Shown piece after piece: positions 17,161-25,567 of a stretch of DNA of 42,500 bases. The translations under genes were made by a program, and so were the position numbers. The DNA is taken from contig WBZZ01003600.1 in assembly GCA_019918135.1 (NCBI GenBank), positions 1 to 42,500 of the forward strand, read 5' to 3'. The first letter of the stretch is position 1, and every line of letters begins with the position of its first letter. Below the pieces are notes generated by a model. It searched no databases. It was not told the origin of the DNA and saw nothing but the letters and a program-made list of their open reading frames with translations. The stretch comes from Paulinella micropora (taxonomy: Eukaryota; Cercozoa; Imbricatea; Euglyphida; Paulinellidae).

Positions 17161-17498
17161 CCTCGCTGGCTTAATGAGTAGCGTGGCTGTCTTTTTGTGG
17201 GGCGGGCTGGCTTGTCCTGCGCCGCGCGGGGGAGGGGGCGTGGAGGGGGGCGCACTCCACACGCCGGGCGTGCCGGCACAATGGTCTCCCCCCACTTGGC
17301 GCGCGCCCCAACGAGGAACGCGCCCCCACACGCCGGGCGTGCGCCGGGGCGGCTCCCCCGGCCGAGATGACCCGCTGGGCCCGCGCGCGCCCGGCGCACG
17401 CCCAGCGCGTGGGAGGGGGTGCGCCCGCCGCCCCCCCCCCCCGGCGCGCGCCCCCGTCGCTGGCCTGGACGGGGGGGCTTCACAAATCCCACTTTCCG

Positions 17499-18310
17499 AT
17501 GCTCTCCAGCCGCGACGAAGCAGCCTGTGCCAGCCCCCAGCTCGACCCCCGGCTCGACCCCCAGCCCGGCTCCAAGCGGCCCGACGACGAGGACAGCGCG
17601 CCCCCGCCTCCCCCGCCAAGAAAGCCCGCCTGGCCGCCGCCCCGCTGATCCTGTGCTTCTTCAGCAAGAGCAAGGCCTACCCGCCCGAATCGGAGCTCGG
17701 GCGCCTCCTGCAGCCGCTCGGACCGCGCGGCCTCAGCAACTTCGCCGTCCTTCAGTCAGGCCACGTGCTTTTCGGCCCCGACCCGGCCGCCCCGCTGGCG
17801 TTCCGCTCCGTCGAGCATGCGTTCCAGGCCGCCAAGTACCTGTTCTGCCAAGACTCGGCCACCTTTGCCGCGTTCGCGCGGCCCCCCTGGTCCGAACTCT
17901 CCGGTGCGCAGATCAAGTCCCTGGGCGGCCGTAAGGCCTTCAAGCAACGCGGCCTCCGCCTGGACGGCGCCCGTTGGGAGCAGGCCTGCGTCGGCGTCAT
18001 GTTGATGCTCTTGGCTGTGCGCTGGGCAGAGGATGCCTGGTTTGCGCACGTGCTGCGTACCTGCTACGAGAGGGGCTACGCGTGCCTACACTTTGAACGG
18101 ACCGGACGGAAGTCCTTTTGGGGGGGTTGTGTCGACGGCACCGGGTCGTGCGTGGGGCAGAACGTCCTAGGCCGGCTGCTGCTGTGGCTGGCGCAGCACG
18201 GGCCGGAGCACGTGCGGGCGCAGCAGCGGCAGTGGGACCACGCAGGCCTGGCTGTGTTTGAACAGGCGGCGCTCTGGCAGAAAAGGTTCTTCGCTGACTG
18301 CCCCGAGTAG
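17499..18310 (+). CDS. NADAR-domain (YbiA/DUF1768-like) protein, one frameshift
   Basis: The ATG at 17499 opens a disordered segment (LDPRLDPQPGSKRPDDEDSA) that loses its frame in the C runs at 17595-17615. One phase away the protein continues as PAKKARLAAAPLILCFFSKS to the stop at 18310. The folded part is a NADAR domain: LSNFAVLQSGHVLFG (about 17731-17775), FRSVEHAFQAAKYLF (about 17801-17845; family 'S.EH..Q..K'), and SFWGGCVDGTGSCVGQNVLG (about 18113-18172; family 'WG.G....G.N.LG'). NADAR proteins cleave N-glycosidic bonds of riboflavin intermediates or remove ADP-ribose from nucleic acid. The substrate here is unknown. PAKKARL could be a nuclear localisation signal. Confidence 0.85.
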
Positions 18311-18358
18311 TTTGGGCCTAGCCTTTTGTCTGGCTCCCTGCTGTACTCTGACTTATTC

Positions 18359-18364
18359 ATTAAA
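18359..18364 (+). terminator. ATTAAA polyadenylation signal after the NADAR gene
   Basis: ATTAAA lies 49 bases after the stop at 18310, at the start of an A-rich stretch that ends the AT-rich island before the repeat domain. Confidence 0.45.
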
Positions 18365-18689
18365 AGAAAAAGTATTGCCGTAGTTTGCTTGGGCTTTTTC
18401 GCTTGCGTACTCCTTGACTCGGTAAAAGAAAAAGGTACTGACAGGCCTGCCGGCCCGGGCCAGCGCCTGCTTCTTGCCCAGACCGGCGACGCCCCCCGGC
18501 CGACCGGCGACCGGCGCCGGACCGAGTGGGGGGGAGGGGGGCCCCCTCTCGAGGCCGGTCTGCCACCCGGTGGCCGGTGGCACCACTTCAATTGGCCAGT
18601 CTGTTGCCCGGCGCCACCTGCCACCGCCGCGCCCGGTCGCCAGTCAGCGGTCCGGTGGCGGGTAGCATAGTCGGCCGGCGGAGACAGGT

Positions 18690-19140
18690 CGGGGTGGCAG
18701 GTGGCACAGTCGACCGGTGGGAACTGGTCGGGGTGGCAGGTGGCACAGTCGACCGGTGGGAACGGGTCGGGGTGGCAGGTGGCGGCGCCACGCCTGGTCG
18801 CCAGTCAGTAGTCCGGTGGCGGGTGGCACCGCCGGCCGGCGGAAACAGGTCTAGGTGGCGGGTGGCGGGTGGCGCCAGTAGGCAGAGTTCTGGCCGGTAG
18901 GAGGGGCTGCACAATGTTCGGCCACGGGAGGGGAGAAGGGAGAGGGGAGAGGGGAGGGGAGGGGAGGGGAGGGAGTGAGGCGCGCCGCGCGAGCGCGCAC
19001 TCTGGTGGCACCTGCGACCGGCACTGCCGGCACCCGGTGGCCGCACCGGTGGCTGGCGTCGCCGGTAATCTACGGTGCCACCGGCCACCACCCGGCATGC
19101 AATGTTTCTTCCCTCCACTCTCCTCCCCGCCCCTCCCCTT
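18690..19140. repeat. Long direct repeat, copy 1
   Basis: This block recurs about 820 bases downstream (copy 2, 19515-19960) with only scattered differences. Shared landmarks are CGCCAGTCAGTAGTCCGGTG-like sequence (copy 2 has GTAGTCAGGTG), GGCAGAGTTCTGGCCGGTAG (18881 and 19703), GCACAATGTTCGGCC, a GGGGAGAAGGGAGAGG purine tract, and GGTAATCTACGGTGCCACCG. At the right edge both copies end in a C/T-rich tract. Confidence 0.85.
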
Positions 19141-19180
19141 CCCCACCTCCGGCCGCCCGGGGCTGGGCCCCGTCCGGTCG

Positions 19181-19350
19181 GTCACCCGGCGGCCGGTGGC
19201 GCCGCCGCCGGTCGGTGGTCGGTCGCCCGGTGGCCGGTGGCACTGTCGGGTCGGGTGGTCGGTCGGTCACCCGGCGGCCGGTGGCGCCGCCGCCGGTCGG
19301 TGGTCGGTCGCCCGGTGGCCGGTGGCACTGTCGGGTCGGGTGGTCGGTCG
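19181..19350. repeat. 85-bp tandem repeat, two copies
   Basis: The unit starts GTCACCCGGCGGCCGGTGGC at 19181 and repeats at 19266 with near identity. A shortened, more diverged third unit follows (about 19352-19450). It fills most of the space between the two long direct repeats. Confidence 0.85.
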
Positions 19351-19514
19351 GCCACCTGGTGACAGGTGGCAGGCGGTGGCGCCGCCGGTCGGTGGTTGGT
19401 CGCCCGGTGGCCGGTGGCAGGCGGTGGCGCCGCCGGTCGGTGGTCGGTCGGTCATCTGTGGCCGGCGGCGGTGCCCCTGGTCGGTGGCAGGGGGCGCCGC
19501 TGTCCTTGGACACC

Positions 19515-19960
19515 GGTGCCGGTGGCAGGTGGCACAGTCGGCCGGTGGGAACGGGTCGGGGGTGGCAGGTGGCACAGTCGGCCGGTGGGAACGGGTCGGG
19601 GTGGCGCCGCCACGCCTGGTCGCCAGTCGGTAGTCAGGTGGCGGGTGGCACCGCCGGCCGGCGGAAACAGGTGTGGGTGGCGGGTGGCGGGTGGCGCCAG
19701 TAGGCAGAGTTCTGGCCGGTAGGGGGGGCTGCACAATGTTCGGCCGCGGGAGGGGAGAAGGGAGAGGGGAGAGGGGAAGGGAGGGGAGGGGAGGGGAGGG
19801 TGTGAGGCGCGCCGCGCGAGCGCGCGCTCTGGTGGCACCTGCCACCGGCACGGACGGCACCCGGTGGCCGCACCGGTGGCGGGCGCCGCCGGTAATCTAC
19901 GGTGCCACCGGCCACCACCTCATGCACAATGCTTTTTTCCCTCCCCCCTCCCCTCCCCTC
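19515..19960. repeat. Long direct repeat, copy 2
   Basis: Second copy of the block at 18690-19140, offset by about 822 bases. It carries the left arm of the perfect inverted repeat (19729-19765). The matching position of copy 1 (about 18907-18943) has one base difference in the same stretch. Confidence 0.85.
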
Positions 19961-20007
19961 CCCTCTCCCTTCTCCCTTCTCCCCTCCCGCGGCCGAACAT
20001 TGTGCAG
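19729..20007. repeat. Perfect 37-base inverted repeat with 205-base spacer
   Basis: The arms are 19729-19765 and 19971-20007. The left arm starts CTGCACAATGTTCGGCCGCG, and the right arm is its exact reverse complement, ending ...GAACATTGTGCAG. Both arms carry a purine/pyrimidine tract that could extend pairing. The spacer contains CGGTAATCTACGGTGCCACC and a CGCGCCGCGCGAGCGCGC-like self-complementary core near 19808-19828. Confidence 0.9.
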
Positions 20008-20214
20008 GCCCGGCCGCTGTCGCTGGCCAGGGTCTGCACACGGGTGGCACCCGCCACCAGCGGCCGGTTTCCGTCGGCGGCCGGTGCCACCTGCCACCGG
20101 CGGCGGCCTGATACCCCCCCCCCCCCCCACGCAGTCCGCCACTCGCGGCCGCCGGAGTCCCGTCGGCCGGCGCCACCCGCCACCCGCCACCAGCGACCAG
20201 TTTCCGTCGGCGGC

Positions 20215-20690
20215 CGGTGCCACCTGCCACCGACGACCTGCCACCGGCGACTTGCCACCTGCCACCGACGACCTGCCACCGGCGACCGGCGACCGGCGGA
20301 CGACGACTTGCCACCTGCCACCGGCGGACGACGACCTGCCACCGGCGACCGGCGGACGGCGACCTGCCACCGGCGGACGACGACCTGCCACCCGCCACCG
20401 GCGACCGGCGACCGGCGGACGACGACCGGCGACCTGCCACCGGCGACTAGTTTCCGTCGGCGACCTGCCACCCGCCACCGGCGACCGGCGACCGGCGGAC
20501 GACGACCGGCGACTTGCCACCGGCGACTAGTTTCCGTCGGCGACCTGCCACCGGCGGACGACCACCGGCGGACGACGACCGGCGACCGGCGACTTGCCAC
20601 CTGCCACCGGCGGACGACGACCTGCCACCGGCGACCGGCGGACGGCGACCTGCCACCGGCGGACGACGACTGGCACTAAACAACACTACT
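20215..20690. repeat. Short-unit C-rich array, right half of the repeat domain
   Basis: The array consists of CTGCCACCGGCGACCGG and CGGCGGACGACGAC words in varied order, with a larger 80-bp periodicity marked by GACTAGTTTCCGTCGG at about 20445 and 20525. A related GACCAGTTTCCGTCGGCGG lies near 20196. It reads as the complement of the G-rich left side rather than as separate sequence. Confidence 0.8.
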
Positions 20691-21017
20691 GAGACGCACC
20701 GGCAGGAGGCGGATTCTTTCCCCCCTCGGCAGGCAAAGACAAGAGTTCGTTTTAGTTTAGGCCCCGTCACAAAACCTACCGAAGAAAGCAAAACTACTGA
20801 TAGGCCCCGCGGTAGTCACCACCTGCTGCCAGCGGCCCGAGCAAGAAGCCCGGCGGTCGAGATGTGCCCCGGTGCCCCGGCCGGGCGCCGTGGGCACACG
20901 CGCACCGGCACACCCCACCGTCCAGCAGCAGCCCCCGTGTTGCACTCTGGGCGCACCCAGCCCGCCGCTAGCCGGGCCGAGTAAGTAACGCCAGCTACCC
21001 CCATTGCGTCTGCTATG
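20691..21017. other. Spacer after the repeat domain
   Basis: 327 bases between the array and the end of the minus-strand membrane protein gene. A plus-strand frame that begins in the array stays open to 20984 (containing QAKTRVRFSLGPVTKP), but it has no domain and starts in repeat, so I leave it uncalled. I see no other signal. Confidence 0.4.
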
Positions 21018-21671
21018 CTAGGCGGGCGGTGGCTGTGCGGAAGAGAAGTCGGCAGCCTTGAACTCAGCAAGCTCTGCCTCCAGGACGCCGTTTTCAGCCA
21101 AGCCCTTGCCCCCGCGCTCGGGGAAATACAAGCGCAGGCACCCACCGCACGAGAGACAGACAAGGCAGGGCAAGAACAAGGTTGCGATGATGAAGCCGGC
21201 GGGCCTAGCGCTTGCCCTAGCGTACTCGCAGCCAAACAGTCCGCGGTAGTGGATCCTGCACGGCAGCAGCAGGTTCTGGCACTGCAGGTAGAGGTACAGG
21301 CGATGGCCGTCCAGTGTACGCCGCGTCCGGAAATCAACGCAAGACACCGCGTACCAACTGCTGTTGCCGCTGTCGTCCACAGCTAACGGGTCGGGCCCGG
21401 TAGAGAGAGAAGGATAGTAGAGCTTGCTTTCAGGGTCAGGGTCCGGCGTGGCCTTGACGATAAAAGCCGACGGGTCACTCAGCCAGTAGTCATCCGCGCG
21501 CAACTGCAGGGTGCTGACGTAGACGCGGGCCCGGGCTGGACACTCGGCAGAGAGCACGCCCGCCCCGGACCAGGCTTCCCCCGCTATCTCGAGCGTTTGG
21601 TCGCAACTCTCGCAGACGCAGCCGTTGTCCGCCCGGGCCAGGCACCAGCCACTGACGATGGCCCAGAACAT
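21018..21671 (-). CDS. Small type I membrane protein, Cys-rich ectodomain
   Basis: Met 21671 gives 217 residues. Residues 1-14 (MFWAIVSGWCLARA) look like a short signal peptide, possibly extended upstream by SPFFL if an earlier start is used. The ectodomain (15-155) has about ten Cys, including CVCESC, and an N-glycosylation site at Asn 103 (NSS). A transmembrane segment follows at about 158-178 (AGFIIATLFLPCLVCLSC), then a Cys-rich juxtamembrane GGCLRLYF and a charged tail. I recognise no family. A virion or infected-cell surface protein is plausible by topology only. Confidence 0.65.
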   Translation of the reverse strand: MFWAIVSGWCLARADNGCVCESCDQTLEIAGEAWSGAGVLSAECPARARVYVSTLQLRADDYWLSDPSAFIVKATPDPDPESKLYYPSLSTGPDPLAVDDSGNSSWYAVSCVDFRTRRTLDGHRLYLYLQCQNLLLPCRIHYRGLFGCEYARASARPAGFIIATLFLPCLVCLSCGGCLRLYFPERGGKGLAENGVLEAELAEFKAADFSSAQPPPA

Positions 21672-22377
21672 GAGGAAGAAAGGGGACAGTGTTCCGCTAG
21701 GAGGGCAGCCCGTGGTCTTCGAGTGGCAGCGGCCAGGGGGTGCGGGGGGGGGGCAGCTCCTCCCCCCCCCCTCCAAGCGCTCGGCACGCTGGGGGGGGGG
21801 GGGGGGAGGGAGAGTGGGCTGGAGGAGGCCGCTAGGGGGTGCGGGGGACCGAGAGGCGCGCCAGGCAGCCCGCACCCCCCCCCTGGTGCGTCAGTGGGCC
21901 CGGTAGGCCCGGCGCGCGGCCGTCGTACCTTGGGCGGCGGACCGTGGCTAGCTAGCCAGGCGGGTACACCGTTCGTCCGGGCGGTTTGCGCCGCGGGAGG
22001 CCGGACGGGGGGGGGCCTCGGGCACGTGTTGGACGAGGGCGCCCCCCCACACCGCCGGCGGCGGCAGGCCAAGCAGCGCGCCGTACGCGCGGCGCCCCCT
22101 GGCCAGCCGAGGTGGCGCTGGCCGGGGTAGAAGGAGGGGGGCCGCCCCCCCCGGCCCACCCCCGTGCCGTGGGCCGTCGGTCCCCAACAGGGAGGGAGGA
22201 GAGGGGGGGGGCCCCCCCTTTCCCGGCCGCCGGGGACCGGGGGGGAGGGCTCCCGCGCGCCGCTCCCCTCCTCTCCGCCCCGCCCCGCCCAGCCGGCTTG
22301 CTCGTGCCCCCGTCGCCGAGAGGAGGGCTAGCTATGGGTGGCTAAAGCCCCGGCGAGAGTGCCCAGCCCCAGCCAGG
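21672..22377. other. Divergent spacer, G/C runs
   Basis: About 700 bases between the membrane protein gene (minus) and the first paralog (plus). It holds a run of 16 G (21791-21806) and several runs of 7 or 8 G or C. Frames that extend the membrane protein upstream, up to 21875, are Pro/Gly/Arg-rich and probably not coding. No TATA-like sequence is clear. Confidence 0.45.
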
Positions 22378-23766
22378 ATGTTGCAGGCGGCAGCTGCTAC
22401 ACCACGCCGTTCCGACGAGCCAAGAACCACCCAGCGCGTGCTCCCCTGGCTAGCGAACACGGCCTACCACCAGCTTAGCTTTGTCGAGCGGGGGGGGCAG
22501 CTGGTAGCAGAGCTAGTGCGAGCCCGGGCCGTACCCGCCGAGTGGCTACTGGCGCAGCTGCAGTTATTTGGCGGCCGGCACAGCGCAGAGGGGCTTCCGT
22601 ACTACTACAAGCAATCGCCTGGGGTGCCCGATCGCTCGGGCACCACCGGCCAACGGCGCAAAGAAAAGACCGACGAGAAGGCGAGACGTAAACTAGGCGA
22701 ACTCGGGTTCAGCGGAGCACAGGAGCTGCCAGTGAGGATCCGAGACCACGAATTTACGGAAGCCGCTGCGACCCGGCGCGCACAGCTGCTGTACTACTTC
22801 GCGTCGCCGCGCTTGACGCTAAAGCACCGCTCGCGGGGCTTGGCGCTAAGGGCCCGCGCCCTGGCAACTGTGCAAGGCGACGGACGACCCTCGCACTGGC
22901 TCCTCGTGGACAAGCCGCAACCGACAGGCGAGGACCGTGGCGACGAGGCAGTGGGGTATGCTCGCTTCTTCGTTCGGTTTCTGAAGGCCCTCTGCGGAGC
23001 CTCCCTCCTCTACAGTGGCTTTCGCAGCAAGAGCCTGCGGCCGTCGGGGCCAGGAACATACCAGCTCGTGAGCCTGGAGCCCGCCCAGTGCCTGAGCCTC
23101 CGCCCCGGTGACAGGCAACAAGCTGACTTCGTGTGGCTCTGCAACGCGTACAGCCTCCTGGCCCGGCTGCTCGTAGAGGAGCACTGTGCGCTCCCCAGGG
23201 TCCTAGACCTGATCGCCAGAAAGCAGACGGCCAAGACGGCGCAGGAGTACGTCGCTTGGTGGCGGCGGGCGTCTGTACAGGCCGACGAGGGCGGCTACTA
23301 TGCTGCCGTGCTGGGGGCCTTGGCCGCTTACACGAAGAACCGGGACGTCGCCTGGCCGGACTTGGTGTTGGTGTGGGAGCAGCCAGCCTCCTCCTCCCTG
23401 CACGGCCTGCATTTTCAGGCCCAAGTACCGGCGCGGACAGCCATCCTCGTCGTCGGCACGGACCAGCAGGCTCGGGTAAGCATCCACGGGTGGCCGGCCG
23501 GCCGGGTAGAGCCGGGGCACCAGCAGGCGATGGAGCGTGTGCCCGGGCTCTTGGCGGCACTGGCCCTGTGGCACCGGAGCCGCCTGGCCCCCCCGCCCGG
23601 CCCGGCGCCCGTGGCCTCCAGCCCCCGTCCAACGCAGTGCGCGCAGCGCACGCCGCGGGCAGACCAGCGAGCCGGACCCAGGCCCGGCGCCCGACGGCAC
23701 GCCGCCGGACGCAGCCGGGCCTCTGCCAGCTCGAGCGATGGCGAGCACGGCTTGGAAGTTTCTTGA
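22378..23766 (+). CDS. Paralog 1 of a three-member unknown family
   Basis: 462 residues. Motifs shared with the proteins starting at 26186 and 30082 are, in order: VLPWLANTAYHQLSF (21-35), WLLVDKP (174-180), FVRFLKALCGASLLYSGF (198-215), LVSLEPAQCLSLRPGD (230-245), DFVWLCNAYSLLARLL (250-265), YVAWWRRAS (291-299) and GGYYAAVLGAL (305-315). Unlike the other two it lacks a CxxC just before the WLAN motif. The C-terminal 100 residues are disordered, Pro/Arg/Ser-rich. Its end overlaps the next frame (23738) by 29 bases; the other two paralogs carry a linker plus a helical C-terminus in one chain, so these two may be one gene with an indel. Confidence 0.8.
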   Translation: MLQAAAATPRRSDEPRTTQRVLPWLANTAYHQLSFVERGGQLVAELVRARAVPAEWLLAQLQLFGGRHSAEGLPYYYKQSPGVPDRSGTTGQRRKEKTDEKARRKLGELGFSGAQELPVRIRDHEFTEAAATRRAQLLYYFASPRLTLKHRSRGLALRARALATVQGDGRPSHWLLVDKPQPTGEDRGDEAVGYARFFVRFLKALCGASLLYSGFRSKSLRPSGPGTYQLVSLEPAQCLSLRPGDRQQADFVWLCNAYSLLARLLVEEHCALPRVLDLIARKQTAKTAQEYVAWWRRASVQADEGGYYAAVLGALAAYTKNRDVAWPDLVLVWEQPASSSLHGLHFQAQVPARTAILVVGTDQQARVSIHGWPAGRVEPGHQQAMERVPGLLAALALWHRSRLAPPPGPAPVASSPRPTQCAQRTPRADQRAGPRPGARRHAAGRSRASASSSDGEHGLEVS

Positions 23767-25567
23767 CCTTGAAGAGGAAGAAAAAGAGCTTCGTGGCTGC
23801 CTCGCACTATCGGGGTCTCCGGTGCCGGAGGAGGCCGGAACACTGGCGGTCGTGGTAGCCACGCTTTGTTACCTCGCCTTCCATACTACGGAGCGCGATG
23901 GAACGGAAATGAAGGGCTTGGTGGCGGCTGCAGAGAAGCGTCAGCGCGACCTCTCCGGAATTCAGAACGTCTCCGACCGGTGGGACGGGACTTGGATGGC
24001 TGTGACACAAGTGCTTCGGCACATTTGGTGGTGCCTGGGCCACGAAGAAAAATCCTTCACGCGGACGAAAGCAGCACGGGCGGCGATAGGGCACCTAGCA
24101 TCACAGGTACCAAGCACAACAGAGCACCGCACAGAAACGCCGGGGGGCAAACCGGTGGAGGCGATGGAAGCGGCCGCGCCCGAGCGTCTTGGGCCCAGCG
24201 ACGCCACAGAGCCGCCGTTAGCTGAACCGGTAGCGAAGACGACTTATACGTTCGGGAAGTTCAAAGTGGAGGAAGCAAGGCTGCGCTGGTGCCTCACGAA
24301 ATTAGGGTCTCTGGTGGAGGCCGGGACACTGGCGGCCATGATAGCTACGCTCTGCTACATTGACAATGCGGAGCGCGGTGCAGACCGAACGAAATTGCGG
24401 GAAGAGGCAGAGGAGCTTCGGCGCCTTGTCTCCGTGGTTTCGACCAGCGGCAGACAGAGGGACAGGGTCAGAGAGACAGTGAAACAAGTGCTGCTGAAGA
24501 TTTGGGAGTGCTTGGACCGAGAAGAGAAAGACTTCACGCAGCCACTAGCAGCGCAGGCGGCGGTAGAGTACCTAGCGCGAGCGGCGGGAGAAGACCTGGC
24601 CTGGCAGCGGCCGAGCGCGCTAACGCCACGGCGCAAGGTTGTGGCGGCGACGGACATGTCAGCCACGTCCAAGCGCCTTAAGGCCAGCGGCGCGGTCGCC
24701 GCCGGGCCCTCGCACCGCCCGGGCCGCACGGGTGCCAGTCGACCAGACCCAAGCCCGCAGCCCAGTGCCAGGACCGTCGACAGACAAGAAATTTCCACAC
24801 AGGCGGCTTTGCTGCGCGGATACCTCGCACGGTTGGAGTCCCCGGTGCAGACGGAGGAGCCCGGGCTGGCAACAGTGAAGACAGCAGAGGCTACGCTCCG
24901 GTACCTGGCCCGGACCGATGGTAAGGGCGCCATCGACGGAAAGACCGCCGAGCTGTTGGAAGAGGCAGACACTCTTCCTGAACGTGGCCCGGGGGCCCAG
25001 AGAGAGAAACTCACGACTCGGTTGTTTCGTGCCATTGGGCAGCGCTTGGATCCGGAGAATACAGCGACGTCGGCGCCGAACGCAGCGAAGCAAGCAGTAC
25101 AATACCTAGCAGAGAAGGTAGAAAACGTCGCAAAGCAACGCGCCGAGCGCGGCCCCGCCGACGAGCGGCAGGGGGCGATAGCGGACCTCCGCGGGCTCTT
25201 GTCGCGGGAGCTGGGGCCAAATCCCAGCGAGCTGGAAATCCTGACAGCTACCCTCAGACTCATCGCCACCCATGGCGTCATGAGGAAGCCGGCCGGCAGC
25301 GCGTACAAAGAGGCACGGGAGTATATTAAGACGCAGTCCGCTGGCACGCGTGCGAGCGGACAAGAAATGACCGATTCCGCGAAGGAGCAAGAGAAGGGCT
25401 TGATCTCTGCGGTGATAGATGCCATCAGGCAGCAGTTCCCTGCCAACAACAAAGCGCGGGCGGCAGGGGATGAGACTGTTGTTGTACGGGCAGCGCGCCC
25501 AGCGCTCGAACGAGCCATAAGCGTACGCGCACAAAAGCAGTCTGCTGAGCGGTACAAGCAGAAGTAG
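23738..25567 (+). CDS. Helical-repeat protein, four internal repeats
   Basis: Start chosen at the ATG 23738 (609 residues). Four repeats of roughly 110-150 residues are visible. Units 1-3 begin with a leucine-rich helix (EKELRGCLALSGS, ARLRWCLTKLGSL, ALLRGYLARLESP), then LAVVVATLCYLA, LAAMIATLCYID and KTAEATLRYLA. They end in an amphipathic helix with EEK or an equivalent, followed by AARAAIGHLA, AQAAVEYLA or AKQAVQYLA. Unit 4 is diverged (LRGLLSREL, LEILTATLRLIA). The repeat resembles the C-terminal parts of the paralogs at 26186 and 30082. It overlaps the upstream gene by 29 bases. The fold is all-alpha; the function is unknown. Confidence 0.8.
   Translation: MASTAWKFLDLEEEEKELRGCLALSGSPVPEEAGTLAVVVATLCYLAFHTTERDGTEMKGLVAAAEKRQRDLSGIQNVSDRWDGTWMAVTQVLRHIWWCLGHEEKSFTRTKAARAAIGHLASQVPSTTEHRTETPGGKPVEAMEAAAPERLGPSDATEPPLAEPVAKTTYTFGKFKVEEARLRWCLTKLGSLVEAGTLAAMIATLCYIDNAERGADRTKLREEAEELRRLVSVVSTSGRQRDRVRETVKQVLLKIWECLDREEKDFTQPLAAQAAVEYLARAAGEDLAWQRPSALTPRRKVVAATDMSATSKRLKASGAVAAGPSHRPGRTGASRPDPSPQPSARTVDRQEISTQAALLRGYLARLESPVQTEEPGLATVKTAEATLRYLARTDGKGAIDGKTAELLEEADTLPERGPGAQREKLTTRLFRAIGQRLDPENTATSAPNAAKQAVQYLAEKVENVAKQRAERGPADERQGAIADLRGLLSRELGPNPSELEILTATLRLIATHGVMRKPAGSAYKEAREYIKTQSAGTRASGQEMTDSAKEQEKGLISAVIDAIRQQFPANNKARAAGDETVVVRAARPALERAISVRAQKQSAERYKQK

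Larger units (their letters stand above)
18590..20690. repeat. 2.1-kb repeat domain with inverted symmetry
   Basis: The plus strand is dominated by GGTGGC-type words up to about 19,900 and by their complement GCCACC from about 20,040, with a purine/pyrimidine switch in between. Inside are two direct repeats, an 85-bp tandem, a perfect 37-base inverted pair and a right-hand block of short units (all listed separately). Open frames run through it in several phases on both strands, as expected from a repeat without stops, so I do not call genes. The domain lies between the NADAR gene and the membrane protein gene and could be an origin, a packaging or recombination site, or a source of structured RNA. 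Confidence 0.85.

Noticed and set aside
18526..20679. Several long open frames with GGTGGC- or PPADDD-type repeats
   Set aside because: Multiple phases on both strands are open at once, none starts or ends with non-repeat domain sequence, and the composition is explained by the repeats.
20215..20690. CRISPR-like array
   Set aside because: Units are variable in length and order, with no constant repeat separated by unique spacers, and the context is eukaryotic-virus-like.
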